Origin: Sphagnum magellanicum
Lineage: Eukaryota; Streptophyta; Sphagnopsida; Sphagnales; Sphagnaceae
Direction of reading: 5' to 3'
Assembly (NCBI GenBank): GCA_021904315.1
Contig: CM038912.1
Location: forward strand, 11,991,061-12,055,060
Length of the DNA: 64,000 nucleotides
Below the pieces are notes generated by a model, which did no database searches, was not told the DNA's origin, and saw only the letters and a list, made by a program, of their open reading frames with translations. Made by a program: the position numbers and the translations under genes. Below, piece by piece: positions 35,338 through 47,703 of the stretch (position 1 is its first letter; each line of letters opens with the position of its first letter).

Positions 35338-37836
35338 CAAAAATTGACATAAAAAACCCAAATAACCACATTCCTCACATTTTCAGTTGGAGGAAAAAAA
35401 AATGTTTAAAGAGGGAGGTTGAGAGTTGGCTGACCTCGACATGTGCATTTTTTCAAGAGGAATTGAAGCTTGTTGTCAAAAGCAATTGAACAAGATTGAA
35501 ACTGGGAGACCCATTGGATGTTTCATATCCCAATCTTTGTTGGTTCAATCAAGTAAGAGATCATCCACTTGTTAATGTAGACAACCCAAGATTTCTACTG
35601 TTAAAAGGGAAGGAATTGATCTCTTGGGTGTGATTCTCACTAACTCCCTCCTTTCTTTGGCTTGTGTAACCTTTGAGGTTATGAAATCATCTAAACACAC
35701 AATCACAAAAGTAAGTATGCAGGTGGGATCAACAACAATGCATGCAAATCTTATCCTTGGAAAGGACGATGTTAGCTTGTTGATGAGAGGAGTGACATGT
35801 GGTTAAAGGAAGTGTATAAGGTAAATTGAAGTATTTAAGAGGTGTGTACAAAGTACAAGTAAGGCACATTACCAGGTGGGGAAAGAATAGGTGTGAAACA
35901 ACACATGACATTGAAACCATTTTAAAGGAAATTTTAGCATAATTTAATGAAAAAAGGAAATCAGCTGTTGAAATAACGCATTCCTGATTCGAGGCATATA
36001 ATGATGAACATAAACACAAGTTTAAGAGATTCCAAATGTGCAAGTTGATGATCGGGCTCAAGGTAATGTAGTGCAAAGGACAAATGAAATGTAGAAAAAA
36101 CCAAAACATTCATTAATTGATCAACAAAATTCAAACAAATCCATCAAAACCAAATGCACTGAAAATTGTGGGAACGTAGGATGATTTTTTTGTATGCTTT
36201 CTTTCTACCCACCTTGAAAGAATTACATACCCACCCTCAAGCGGAAAACAATCTCAAATATTTATATCAATTAGAAACAGGGGTTGGGTTAAAGTAAAGT
36301 ACATTTGAACTATTTACAAACCATGTGGATTCATAAGGTAGTAAAATATTTATACCAAATACCGTATACTTTTACCCTGATATTTACACCATAGGTATAT
36401 CTACGTACAACACATCATGATTCCTGACCCAACCTTGATGTCCTAGTTATCTAGCCCATGCACCTTGTGCAAACTATGGGTCAAGGTTTGCAAGGGGGAA
36501 CCTAATTGAGCCTTTCATACTCCAAGTTTTGTTAACATAATCTTGTGAATATCCATTTGCTTGTTAGAAGGAAATTGATTGAGGTTAAAAGGGTGGACCC
36601 TTTAAAAGGTTCATACCCCAAGTTTTGTTGACATTAGCATGTGAAAAATCATTTGCTTGTTTGTGCAAATAGTCAAAACATTATGTTGCTAGATGAAAAA
36701 AATTATCTCTAGTGTGCCTATCATGATAATTCCTTTCATTTGTCTACAGCACAACCAAGATCATCACATAATCTCATTTAAAGCATGATGGTTTGCTGCT
36801 CAAGCATATGGTCATTCTGTTTTGTCCCAAGTCTTACCCAAGTCTTACCAACCAATTTGATATCACACATGACATCCTTAGACCCTTAACATAGATCTTA
36901 AATTGCTCATAGAAGCTTTGAAATACTTCATATTACAATTTCAATATTTAAACCATCTTTCTTGAATGAAATTATTCCATGCATGCTCATATTTCAACAA
37001 ACATTTGATTCATTGTCCCATAAACGAAATTCATTCATAAACAAGATACCCCTGAGAACAACTCTGATCAGCATACAACATTTCAGAAATATCAATCCTG
37101 AACAATAGTCTAGAAATACTTTAATATGTCCAAGATGTCCAATTTTACACAAAATGGAGTTAACAGCAATGCCAAATCCAACCAATTCTAATGGTGTGCA
37201 TTTGTCATACAAACCCTGACTGGGTCACTCTTTACCAGATTGAAGATCTTGCAATGTAGGGTTTTCCAGCAGGAAAGAAGCTCCATGTGGATGGATCTGC
37301 TTTGGGTCATGGAAGTCAACAAGAGGGTTTGAATAATAAAAGGTCATGTATTCTACCTGAACTCATTATCTGAATTCACCTACCCAAGAGCACTGAATGC
37401 TGAAGAAGTTGGTTGTTCAGCAGAGAACTTTTTGGAAATTGGAAACAACTCACTTACAAAACCATACCTGCAAGCAGGTCATAAATTCTAACTTTTCACT
37501 ACACTTTTTACAGCTTGAACATATACTCCAATCTTTAATCCCGCTGGAAGGGTTCATTTCTAGTGTCAAAGCACTTTGCTGACCCTGCAGCAAGACAGTG
37601 TAAACTTCAGAGTGGAGATGAAAGGAACCATTTTAGCAAAATGAACAAATCCTGATACATTGGACTTTCATAGAATACTGCCCAAATAGCATCCATGCCT
37701 GCCTGAAACCATACACACTGCAACAGAGGGATATATGTTAGGTCAATGAGAAATGACAATACACACTGCAAGAGTGCATCATGCCAGCAGTATGGACATA
37801 CTTGGGTCTTTAATTACTTCCAAAGTGCTGACACCT

Positions 37837-40800
37837 TCAAATGGACACCCGTTTGTAGAAGAGCACATATGCCTGGTCATGCAGCACCCGATTCAAACCC
37901 ACTAAAGACACTTTTGCATCATCAAACCGGATCCAACGCCCATCATTCTGCTTGCAATCAGCAGTATAGTGACCCCCAGATGGATCCTTGCCATGATGTG
38001 TCACTGTTGCAACTAGCTCGTACTTGCGTGTCTGCATTCACACTCCAGTCACTTAACACCAAGAATATCACAAAACTAAAAACAAGTAACAAATTGAATA
38101 TGATCAAAAACCACAATGATCATTCGAACATGGTAAGATAAATCTACCTCACTTCCAGCACTGGAAGGAGAAGCCAGAAGTTCCCGTCCAAGAGTTAGAT
38201 CAAGTGAGAAGCGCACAGGCTTATGAAGCTTGCCACTCCCAAATGCACCATAGCTAAAGCGCATGAGGTGGAGCAGCAACACCTGAGGAAGAGCTTGTAT
38301 CTTAATTGCCTTGCTTGCACTTACCACTTCATTGCCCTACACATCAAACCCAATAATTAATATCAATCACATAGCTTCAAGGGATTACCATGACAGAAGA
38401 GCCACTTACAGGGCACTAATCCACATTGCATATACAGCAATCACTGGTGTCACATCCTGATAAAGGGTTCCAGCCTTTCTGCATGCAGTGTTTGAAACAC
38501 CTGGCAGACATGGAAGACAACTTCTCTTTTACAATCTCACAGCAGAAGGCAAGGAGGAGACCACCGACCTTGCCAGAAGTAGGTTTATAACCTTCCAGTG
38601 ACTCAGGAGCTGCAAAAAACTTGAGCGCATCTTCCACAGAATGTATGGCATCAGGAAGGATATCAAGATGCATCACCAAAAATGGCTGCACTGTTGCAGA
38701 TGCTTTGTTGCCTGCAGAAGCACATCCATCAAATTAGAATATGAAATCTCCCCAATCAGCATGAAAAGCACTATAACAACATCATCTAGGTGTTGGACAC
38801 ATAGACTTCTGAAGCTGTTCTTAGGGCCTACAGCAGTATGTCAACCAATACTATGCATGACTGGGTTTGTTACTTGCCAAAAACTCTACTGGAATCTCAT
38901 CAATGCAGTGGGTGCAACCCTAGTGCTTGTCAACAACATTAAACCAGATTAGATTGTGTACCTTTGGTCTTCACAATGCTGCATAATTGGCCACCAAATA
39001 TATCACTAAGAGGAGATTTGATTGACAAATGGACACGTGTGAGTGCAGTTCGATTCTTTGGACCCACAGTTTCCCAGTCATCATCATCCACTGCTGCCTG
39101 TAGGCCTCCAAGACTGGTGCCTTCTAGCCACAACAATTCCTCATGCATTCTGTCCATTACATAACTCAAAAACTCCTGTGCATCTTCCTGCCTGCCATGG
39201 TGGAAAATATCACAAGAAGTGTCTTGAATCAGCAATCACGTGAGATGCTCTCACAATGTCTTGAGAGAAAGGGAAGTCACATTCAGACACCACTAAGATC
39301 TAGAGGTTTGGATTTGAACTGTGGCTCCTAGAAAGGAGGAGCTAACTAAATACAATGTAGAGACACACCTCACAGACATTCTGAACCTGAGAACAACCAC
39401 TCCCAAATTTATGTCTGAATCACAAAGAGAAACTTCTAGTTCAATGGAAGGGAGCATGCTGTTCAAGGTGTTTCTCCAAGTATAAGGTAAGACAGAACTT
39501 AGAGACAGTGAATGTCAGACTCAGGAATGGCTGCTTCATGACGACCTGCAGAATGTTCAAGCACAGGTTTGTTCAGCACTCATCACATCTTGAGACTACT
39601 TTCTGAACAATGAGGAGAAACACTCAGCTAAGCACAGATTTTAGAGTCAAGGGCTGACCACAAAAGCTGTGGCGTCTTGGACTTTTGGGTTATGACCTGT
39701 GATCACCTTCCTACGTAGCCAGGTTATGGTCTACAGAATAAATTATGGAACTCAACTGGAAAGACACCCTTTCTTGCACTGCAATGCCCATAAGACTGTT
39801 CTATTTGTCTGACTTCTATTGACTGGAAATGCTGCTAAATGGCAAGGACACAGCTGCAATGCAAATATAGCAGAGATGAGCAGATGGACACCGGAAGAGA
39901 TAATGCCATCTGCCGGTCATTAGGCACACATGGCTTGAACAGTGAAAAGAAAAGAGGAAAAATGAAAGTGACTGTACCTTGGCCTTCCAGTGCTCCGGTG
40001 AGGTTGATCAGGACTGAAGTTCTGTAACACGACATCAAACATACAGGGAGCAAAAGGCTCGCCCGTGTGTAAAGAACTTGTTCTTGCATCTTCAAAATGT
40101 CCACCTTTTGAAGTCTTCTGCTCTGCTGCACTGTTGATATCAAATTCACCAGCAAATTCCACAAATGCCCGCAGAGTAGGGTACCCAGTCTGAATCCACA
40201 ACATAAAAGCTTAGATCTATCATCATCCTCCCTCTTGCTCTAAATACTGTCCCTTACAACAGAAACTGCCATCTTGAAAAGCAACTAACTCCTCTACAGA
40301 TAACATAAAGCCATGCATAATCAACTCCAAAATGTGGATCAAATGCTGTGCATATGATCATCTTCCAACTGAAGTTTCCGCCAGCGTGGAACAAACCACC
40401 AGCTTTGATCAACCCAAGAACTTCCTTGGATCTATCACAGAGACAACATACAATTCTTAAAGAACATAGTCAAACTTGTTCAGGATCTTGGAGATTCTCA
40501 TAAGATCAATTGATAACCCTTTTAAGTGCAGCAGATCACCCACCAGCCACCTCATCTGCACCAATTTCTGAATGCATGATTTGAAAAATCAAGAGTTGCT
40601 CAGACTTCATAAAGCTGGTCAAAGCTCACCTGAGGAATAGGGCGTGAGCGGATGAAGAGGAGAAGATGTAAGAAGGGTGGACAGGAGAGCAAGGCTTGCA
40701 AAGTTGCGTTGAGAAAGCATGAGTTGCCAGTGTTTAACAGTCCTCGAGGAAGCACTGCTGGCTTATCTTCTGTTAACCTGCTTGTCACTGGTGGGGCTCC

Positions 40801-42149
40801 CCCTGCTGCTCTGGGAGGAGCATGCAATGCATTTCCCTTCATTATGCCTCTGTCCACAGCAGTCTGCTGTACGCCCACCAGTGCTGCCCATGACTTTGGA
40901 AGCAGCTTTGCAGGCACATCATCACTGCCTAGTTCCTCCTGCTCATCTATACGGTGCACAGTCTCTTGAGCACCATTAGGCTTTTCAACTTTCTCAACCC
41001 CATTGTTCTTCCAGACATCCATTTTTGCCTCCTCTCTGGGTTGGTGACGTGTTTCACCCACTCCACCTATTTCTGATTCTTTCATAATTGGTTGTACCCG
41101 GAGCTCATTTTGTGTCTGATGATTGACAGGAGCAACCTCCTCTGTCTCCTCTGACACAGGAATGGTAGGAGTTTGAGCAGAGCTATTTCCTTTGATCACA
41201 CTCTCTTTGGTTCCCTCTGCTGCCTTCCCATTACCAGAAGTCCATCCCTCCACCAGCAGGTGTTCCCCATCCAAAGGTTGTGCCGATGATGATAATACTT
41301 CATCATCCTTCTGAGGCCTTTGCTCCAGTAATGGCCGCAGTTGAAAGGAGGCAGCCTCATCTGCACTGAACGACCCAAACACAAACACCTGCCCCTCCCC
41401 CAACTGTAATAATAATAAGCCAGTCCATTCCAGAATGAAGCAAAACACCAGGGTGAAGATATTAACTCCTGCATATCCCGCTCCGCTGCCCTAGCACCAG
41501 AACAACAAAGATGTCTGGCAAGCACCTACTTACAAGGCACAAGGAGGGGACTGAAAGTGTGAAGAGAAGAAGAAGATAAAAAAATCTCGAAGAACTGGAT
41601 AACCCTAAAAAAAAAAAAAAAAAAAAACGAACTGCAGACAAAATAAAACATACACAAGAACACTAAAGGAACTCTTATCCCTCTACACACATCCCGCCCA
41701 TACAAGCTCGTTGTGTGCCACCTGCTTTGCTTGTTGAATCGAGAGGAACAGCAGGAGAAGAGACGGAGGAAGACGAGGAAACTAACTAAGTTCAAAAACC
41801 CTGAAACGGTTGACATGATGGCAAGAGCTACGACGAGGGCAGGCACACAAAAATCTCGAAAATCCAGAAAACCCTAAAAAGGCGAGGTGCAGAAAAACCA
41901 AAATAAAACATACACATGAGAACACTACACAGCAAAGGAACTCATAATAACCCTCTGAACAAAAATCCCCGCACATATATACAAGCTCCGTTGCGTGCCA
42001 ACTGCCTGTTTGTTGTTATATCGAGAGGAGCAGAAAGACGAGCAAACTAACTAAGATCAAAACCCTAAAACCGGCAGACATGATAAAAGATCTAAAACGA
42101 GGGCAGGCACACACAAGTGAAAGTACTCACGGGTTGTTCTCGTGTCATG
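37837..42149 (-). CDS. UBP24: Ubiquitin carboxyl-terminal hydrolase, UBP24/USP10 type
   Basis: Seven exons on the minus strand give 586 aa: 42149-42132, 41403-40630, 40189-39978, 39191-38962, 38711-38569, 38336-38148, 38031-37837. Borders are GT-AG and in phase; the donor at 38568 (GTCGGT) is weak. The N-terminus MTREQPLGEGQVFVFGSF is followed by a low-complexity part to about residue 220, then the USP domain. The Cys box is GLLNTGNSCFLNATLQALLSC with catalytic Cys at about 235; the middle has RQEDAQEFLSYVMD and DDDDWETVGPKN; the His box is GGHYTAD (His at about 543), with RFDDAKV completing the triad region. All catalytic residues are present. The family removes ubiquitin from proteins; Arabidopsis UBP24 affects ABA signalling and animal USP10 acts on many targets. 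Intron 1 contains a tandem duplication. Orthology to UBP24 is inferred from remembered sequence. Confidence 0.93.
41579..42117. repeat. Tandem duplication (~270-bp unit) in UBP intron 1
   Basis: Two copies, about 41579-41848 and 41850-42117, share in order AAATCTCGAA, AACCCTAAAAA, AAAATAAAACATACACA, ACAAGCTC, TATCGAGAGGA-like parts, ACTAACTAAG and ACGAGGGCAGGCACACA. Spacing is 266-272 bases. Both lie within the first intron of the deubiquitinase gene, the second copy ending shortly before exon 1. They differ by scattered substitutions and indels, and copy 1 has a run of about 20 A. Confidence 0.85.
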
Positions 42150-42206
42150 ATGCTCCACTGAAGCCCGGGGGCGCCATTTCTGTTTACGTGAGAAAAAGGA
42201 ACAAAC

Positions 42207-42210
<4 letters not shown>

Positions 42211-42240
<30 letters not shown>
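42211..42240. repeat. (TG)15 microsatellite upstream of the UBP start
   Basis: Thirty bases of uninterrupted TG, continuing imperfectly as TCTGTTTG. It lies 62 bases upstream of the start codon (minus strand), so in the transcript it would be a (CA)n tract in the 5' leader if the leader is that long. Confidence 0.95.
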
Positions 42241-42242
<2 letters not shown>

Positions 42243-42249
42243 TGTTTGT

Positions 42250-45200
42250 CCTGTCCTTTCCTTCTTCACACGACTTCCGTTTCGAAGTTGGACGTATTCA
42301 CGCCATCGACAACAAGCAAACCACCCGTGAGTCTTAAGATGCGACGACCCCTGTTTTTTTTTTGGGTTTTGTTTTGATCTGTTTTTCTCAAGTGATCGAC
42401 CGACGAACAAAGCGGTCGTCGCTGAATCAAGTGTCTGTTTGAAATCAAAGGGCCAAAAACAAGGGGTCGAAATGGTCGCGAACTCGTCGTGAGAAATAAG
42501 TGAAGGAAGGAATGAGCAGACGAAGGAGAGTATGAGAAAAACAATAAAATAAAATAATTTAATTTAATTTAATTTAATCTATTTTTATTTTAATTTAAAG
42601 GGAAAAGAAGCAGCACAAAACCTAGGTACTAGGCTACTACTGTGCCCAAAAAGTCCCAAAATCGGAACCTGTCGGCCGTCCATTTCAACTCATCTCACCC
42701 GTTGAAGTGGAAATACAGTTAATAAATAAATAAATAAAACCTTAGGGTGAATTAATGTCAGCTATGGAATTTTTAATTAGGGGGGGGGGGATTAATTATT
42801 AATGATTAATGACTCCATCCCTTGATTTGGAAATCATTTCCTTCACAAAAGAAATTTCTTTTGAAAAATAATGAGTTGGGAAAATTTCAACATTTCTGAA
42901 AATAATAATAATTAGTGTCGAACTTTGCCAAGGTAATATGGTAAATAAAATCTTTAATGGGAATTAACGAGTGTTGGTTGGTTTTTGATTTTTAGACCTA
43001 TCCTATGAATATCAATAAAATATGTATTTTTCCTTTTACAAGGAAGGATTTTAAAAAAAAAAAACAAATCAATTTATTACACCAATCAATGACACATTCT
43101 TTTTTTTAAAAATCCTTTGCCAATTATGAATATGCTAATTTTCAATTTTTAAAACATGACAATATGCATAAAGGTTATGCATATGAAATTTCTAATTATG
43201 TCGCTTAAAAGAAATTACAAAAATACAACCTAGCTTTCTAAAGCAAAACCAACTTGAGCAAAATCCAAAATAATTTAGTAATGGTTTCAATTACACATGT
43301 GGATGAGAGAATAGAAAACTTCCTAAAGAAAAACAATTCTCTAATGATTGGTGCTTGAAAAGATTCTTCAATGGAGGCCCCCATATTAAACATATTTTCT
43401 TCAAAATCTAGTTTTGCAACATTAACTAATGTGGTAACACAGGGTTCAATCAATCAAAGCACATCATCAAAAGAGGAATGACAACTTTGATATCATATTT
43501 AGATGTTAGTTGAATGACATTCCCACATCCCATGAAGTTTTCCACAATATGCAAAACTTTGAAACATGGATCCAACATGATAGTTATCATGTTATGAGCT
43601 TATCATGCATCAAAAGGCTTCAAAAACTCCAAAAAAGATTTGATAATTTTCATAACCTTCAATTGCATATTTTTATGCAAAAGGAAGATTTTAACCTCAA
43701 AAGGGTCAAAGATCCCACACCCACTAAAAGTCATAATAGTTAACTTCCATGTTCATAGGAAGTGTAATTGATGTTATTAAGGCATTTGACAACAACCAAC
43801 AACCCTTAACCTAATTCATCATATAAACAAATACAATAAAATTCAAAGTTGATGTGATTGTCTTAACAATAGCCCATGGTTGGGCTTTAAGTATTATTTG
43901 TTGTAAAACCATTGATTTTTGCTTGCCATAACAAATAATTATGAGATTTTAAAATTCAAAAGTTTCTTCAAACATAATGATGTTATTGGTCAATCTAGTT
44001 TTCACAACAATTTTTCATTTTCAATGTCACATTCCACTTTCAAAATAAGAATGTTCCCACTATTGCTTCCTTTCTCTAAATTTTTTAATCCATGTAATGG
44101 TATTTTGTAAACCAACTTGAATTTTTTTCACATCAACATTTTTTAGCCTGAAAAAACTTTGTCATCATTTATAACATATTAATAGGCCTTAAACATCACA
44201 TGCCCTAAACATGTACCTTCTTAAAGCCGAAGAATTTTCAAAAGTTCATAATAAATGATAGAATGTATAGTTGTGGCCATTGTTGTCAAATTAATGCCTT
44301 CATTTTCTACAAATGCAATTACTTTGTGTAGCAAATCAAACATCTCCAACACAAATAAAAGTTATAAAGCCATGGACTACTTGGTCATTTTGTTCATTTC
44401 AAACAACCCCATAACAATATGCATGAAGACCCATGTTTCATTCAAAAATTTGATAATTAAAACAAAAGTATCCACATTGGCACAAAACATCCAAAGGTCA
44501 AAACTTGAAAAGAATATTATTGCAAATGCAAGATTTGGCAAAAACATGTTGATCCATTATCTTTTTGACCATGTCAAACAACATTTCTTCCATTAAAAAA
44601 ATGGAAAAAAAAAAACACAAAAGGCATTAGTGTAAAATTAACCTATGTTCTCATAAGTGGATAAGGGCATGTAACCTTTGCAAATATAAACACCAAATCC
44701 TCTAAAAATTATTGGTGAACATCATCATTTTTCTATAAAGATTTGTGACACCAAAAATACAATAAATGCACAATTGAATGGACTTGTAATTTTCTTCCCC
44801 AACTGTTGAATATGAGTAGTACATTTTGCCATCTTTTCCTTTAGTTGTTATTTCCTCTAAATAAACAACTTTGAATGTGTAGTTTATACATGAATATTCA
44901 AAGGAATTATACCATTAATTTTGAAGTATTTAATTAAACCCTTGTCAATAATAGATCTTTGCATCAAAACATTAGGAATTATGCATCAGAACATTTGTAG
45001 TTTCACCAAATTCATAGGCAACCCATTGTTGACATTAATAAAATATCTCTAAAATAAACATATGACTATGAAATATTTAAGTTGCAACTTATGCTTTTAC
45101 AACTACAAATAATGAAGCATCAACATTTGACATGTTATTAGATTACGAATGCACATTTTCAACATCTAAAAGTGATGAAAATTGCATTTGAATGGGGGCG

Positions 45201-47703
45201 ATTGATGGAACATCTTCATCAACTCCATTCACAAATTCAACAAAACAACATTCTTCCTTTTCAACCATTAAACATATAAAAACCTAAACTTGAACAATAA
45301 ATATATGTAACACGAGAACATTGAAGCACTCAAGGAACTTTTCAAACTCCCAATAATTAAAAACATAAAATGATAGAAGATCTTATTTGTTGTTGATTCC
45401 TTAAACAATAATGTTGTAGATTTTTTTAGATTCACTAGGCAACCAAACTGAGCTTATGCTTTCCAATGTTGATGCATCCTAATTCATCCAATAACAAAGT
45501 TGATGCTGTTTGATTCATTGAACAACAAAACATAATTGATGTTTCTCAATTCCTCTAGCAACAAAACCAAGCTAATGCCACCCAATTCACCAAATGATGA
45601 ACCTAGAGTTGATTCATTACAAAAAACCATAAAACCAAAACCCTTCCTTGTCAATTTGCTAAACGACGAAACTATAAACAAGAATGAAACAACATGGATG
45701 CAAAGCACAACCCAAAAAAGACCAAAGTGTTTCATGACTTTATACTAAAAAATTATTTAATTAAAAGTAAAACACATCAGAAAAAAACCAATTGATTCTT
45801 GCAAAGCTCCATAGAATGAAACATCAATATAAAAATGAAACATTTGGTTTTTGCAAAACTCACAATTGAATGAAACATCATAATATGAAATGAAGCACTT
45901 GGTTTTTGTGAAGTTCACATAAGAAAACAAAAAGATTTGAAAAATTCAAAAGAAAATAAAAATGAAACACCCCATTTCGTGCTATGAGAAGTTTAACATA
46001 AATATTCCCAAAAAAACCAACTTAATTTTTAAAAGAAATTTATATGTAACGTTTATATACAATATAAAAAATAAAAGAATGCAAAATAAATTGCAAAATG
46101 TTGAAAGAAGATTGCAATGGGTTTTCATGCACCTTCAACCCTAAACAACTTAAACCTTGAATAAAATATATATTTGATATTTTAAAAACCTTAATGAATT
46201 GGATATCAAGTTGTGTATTGTGTATAATATAATGGCCAAATATTAACATTGTACATATAAGGCATCATCTAGTGGTTGTGTAGAGAGTTGGATATTTGGA
46301 ACTTAATTTTTTTTTAATATCGATGAATGCATATTTAATAATTATTCATGAACATAACCATTTTTTCTATATAAGTGACCAACACTAGTAATGAATGACC
46401 TATAAGAGATTTCCCAATGTATAAAGAAAACACCTTAAATTTGTAAGACTCTTCTTCTCGACACAAAGAAATCATCTTATGTATTTTTTATAACAAGTTA
46501 AAACATGGGTGTATATAGACACAAAGTTCAATAAGTAATTAAAATAAATATTTAATTATAAAGTTCAACTTTACTTATCAAGTTCTTTATTAGAATATTA
46601 TTATTATATATATTATTTTATTTTTTGAATAAAAAAACTTTCGTACCTAAATATCTTGACCTTGCTAAATCTCTGGTGGGATGATCACCACTCATGGCAC
46701 ATCACAATACAGATAAATAGAGTGTATGAGGCTATGTGGTTTATAGCCACATTTGGCTAAATCTTCCTAAGGATGATGGTCCTTTTTTAATAATAAAAAA
46801 AACACATCTTCATATGGATGTGATGATCGCCATTTAGGCTACATAAAGAAATTCCTTAAAAGAAAAAAAGAGTGGTCCTGGCCATGTCCCCAGCCAGGCG
46901 GTACATGGTACATGGTACATGTTCACATACATTGGGCCGTCGGTGCATTGGGATGCATGGGGACTTGATATGGGACCTGATTCTCCGCATCAAGTGACGT
47001 CCCCAAAAAAAATCGACCGACGCTTTTGGCCTCCCAAGGCACACGCTTTTCCGCTTGAATGCCAAGTTGCGGTCAGTACACCTGTCAATCCAGAGGCCAG
47101 TGGCCATTCAAAAAGTGCGCGCTTTTTTGGGTCGCACTTGGCTACCCTCTGATATAGACCTTCTTTCTGGGACCTCGAATTAGGGTTTGGTGAACTGCCT
47201 CTTTATTCGAGACTTGTTTCGGCAATGACTTCGTTTTGATGCAAAAGCGTATTTGCAGCTTTCTAGTCTGCTGCACTCTTCAATATCGTTGTGGGTTTTT
47301 CCCTCAGTTTCTTGAATGAATTTGAGGGTTTTGCACATGTGATTGATTTCCCAACGCATCTGCCTGACTCTGTTGTTTTGCGAAATGGATTTCGTCATCC
47401 GTCTTTCCCGAGTCCGTTTCCACGGATTTTGGAGCTTTGTGTATGTGTCTTTCAATGTCTCTTGCAGCTGGAAGCACCCATCGTCTTGTACTTGTGTTTT
47501 CACTTGATGGGACCTTTTTCAGTGGGTGTTTTCCTAGTTTTGTACAACTAGGAGGGTTTTGTCTTCTTAATTTGCGATGTTGTGATTTCTTTTGTGGGCA
47601 TGTGGTTGGTGGTGGTGGTTATTTTTCTTTCTTTTGGGGGAGCTTGTGTTTGTTCAGAAACTTGAGCATTTTTGTCTCTGAACGTTTGCAACAGTGTCAG
47701 GCT
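42250..47703. other. AT-rich spacer between divergent UBP and VCCN1 genes
   Basis: After the probable UBP promoter (to about 42520) there is a run of AATTT units (about 42555-42580), an AATA microsatellite (42720-42737) and a run of ten G (42781-42790). From 42800 to 46850 the DNA is AT-rich with short open frames of no known family. A ~36-bp repeat lies at 45430-45625. From about 46860 composition becomes genic; three overlapping GTACATG units lie at about 46902-46921. The leader of the VCCN1 gene lies within 47150-47703. Confidence 0.5.
45430..45625. repeat. Imperfect ~36-bp tandem repeat
   Basis: ATTCACTAGGCAACCAAACT-like units recur about every 31-50 bases as ATTCATCCAATAACAAAG, ATTCATTGAACAACAAAAC and ATTCCTCTAGCAACAAAACC, each followed by a ..TTGATG or ..CTAATGC part. 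On the minus strand the frame at 45484-45735 gives a repeating 12-residue pattern (LLLEELRNINYV / LLFNESNSINFV). A protein-coding origin is possible but not shown. Confidence 0.5.

Larger units (their letters stand above)
31446..37836. other. AT-rich intergenic DNA between converging genes
   Basis: Low-complexity, AT-rich DNA with a self-complementary AATTGAATT tract (34015-34230) and an ATT microsatellite (35311-35337). Part of 35400-36130 looks like a heavily broken coding relic on the + strand, but I cannot assign it. From about 37240 composition becomes genic, probably the 3' UTR and flank of the deubiquitinase gene on the minus strand. Confidence 0.5.

Noticed and set aside
40652..40979. 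Open frames on the + strand across the deubiquitinase exon 2
   Set aside because: They are antisense shadows of the UBP coding exon, whose Cys box and reading frame are clear on the minus strand.
47437..47703. N-terminal extension of VCCN1
   Set aside because: The frame is open, but the upstream start would be TTG and the segment looks like leader; ATG at 47704 begins a normal transit peptide.
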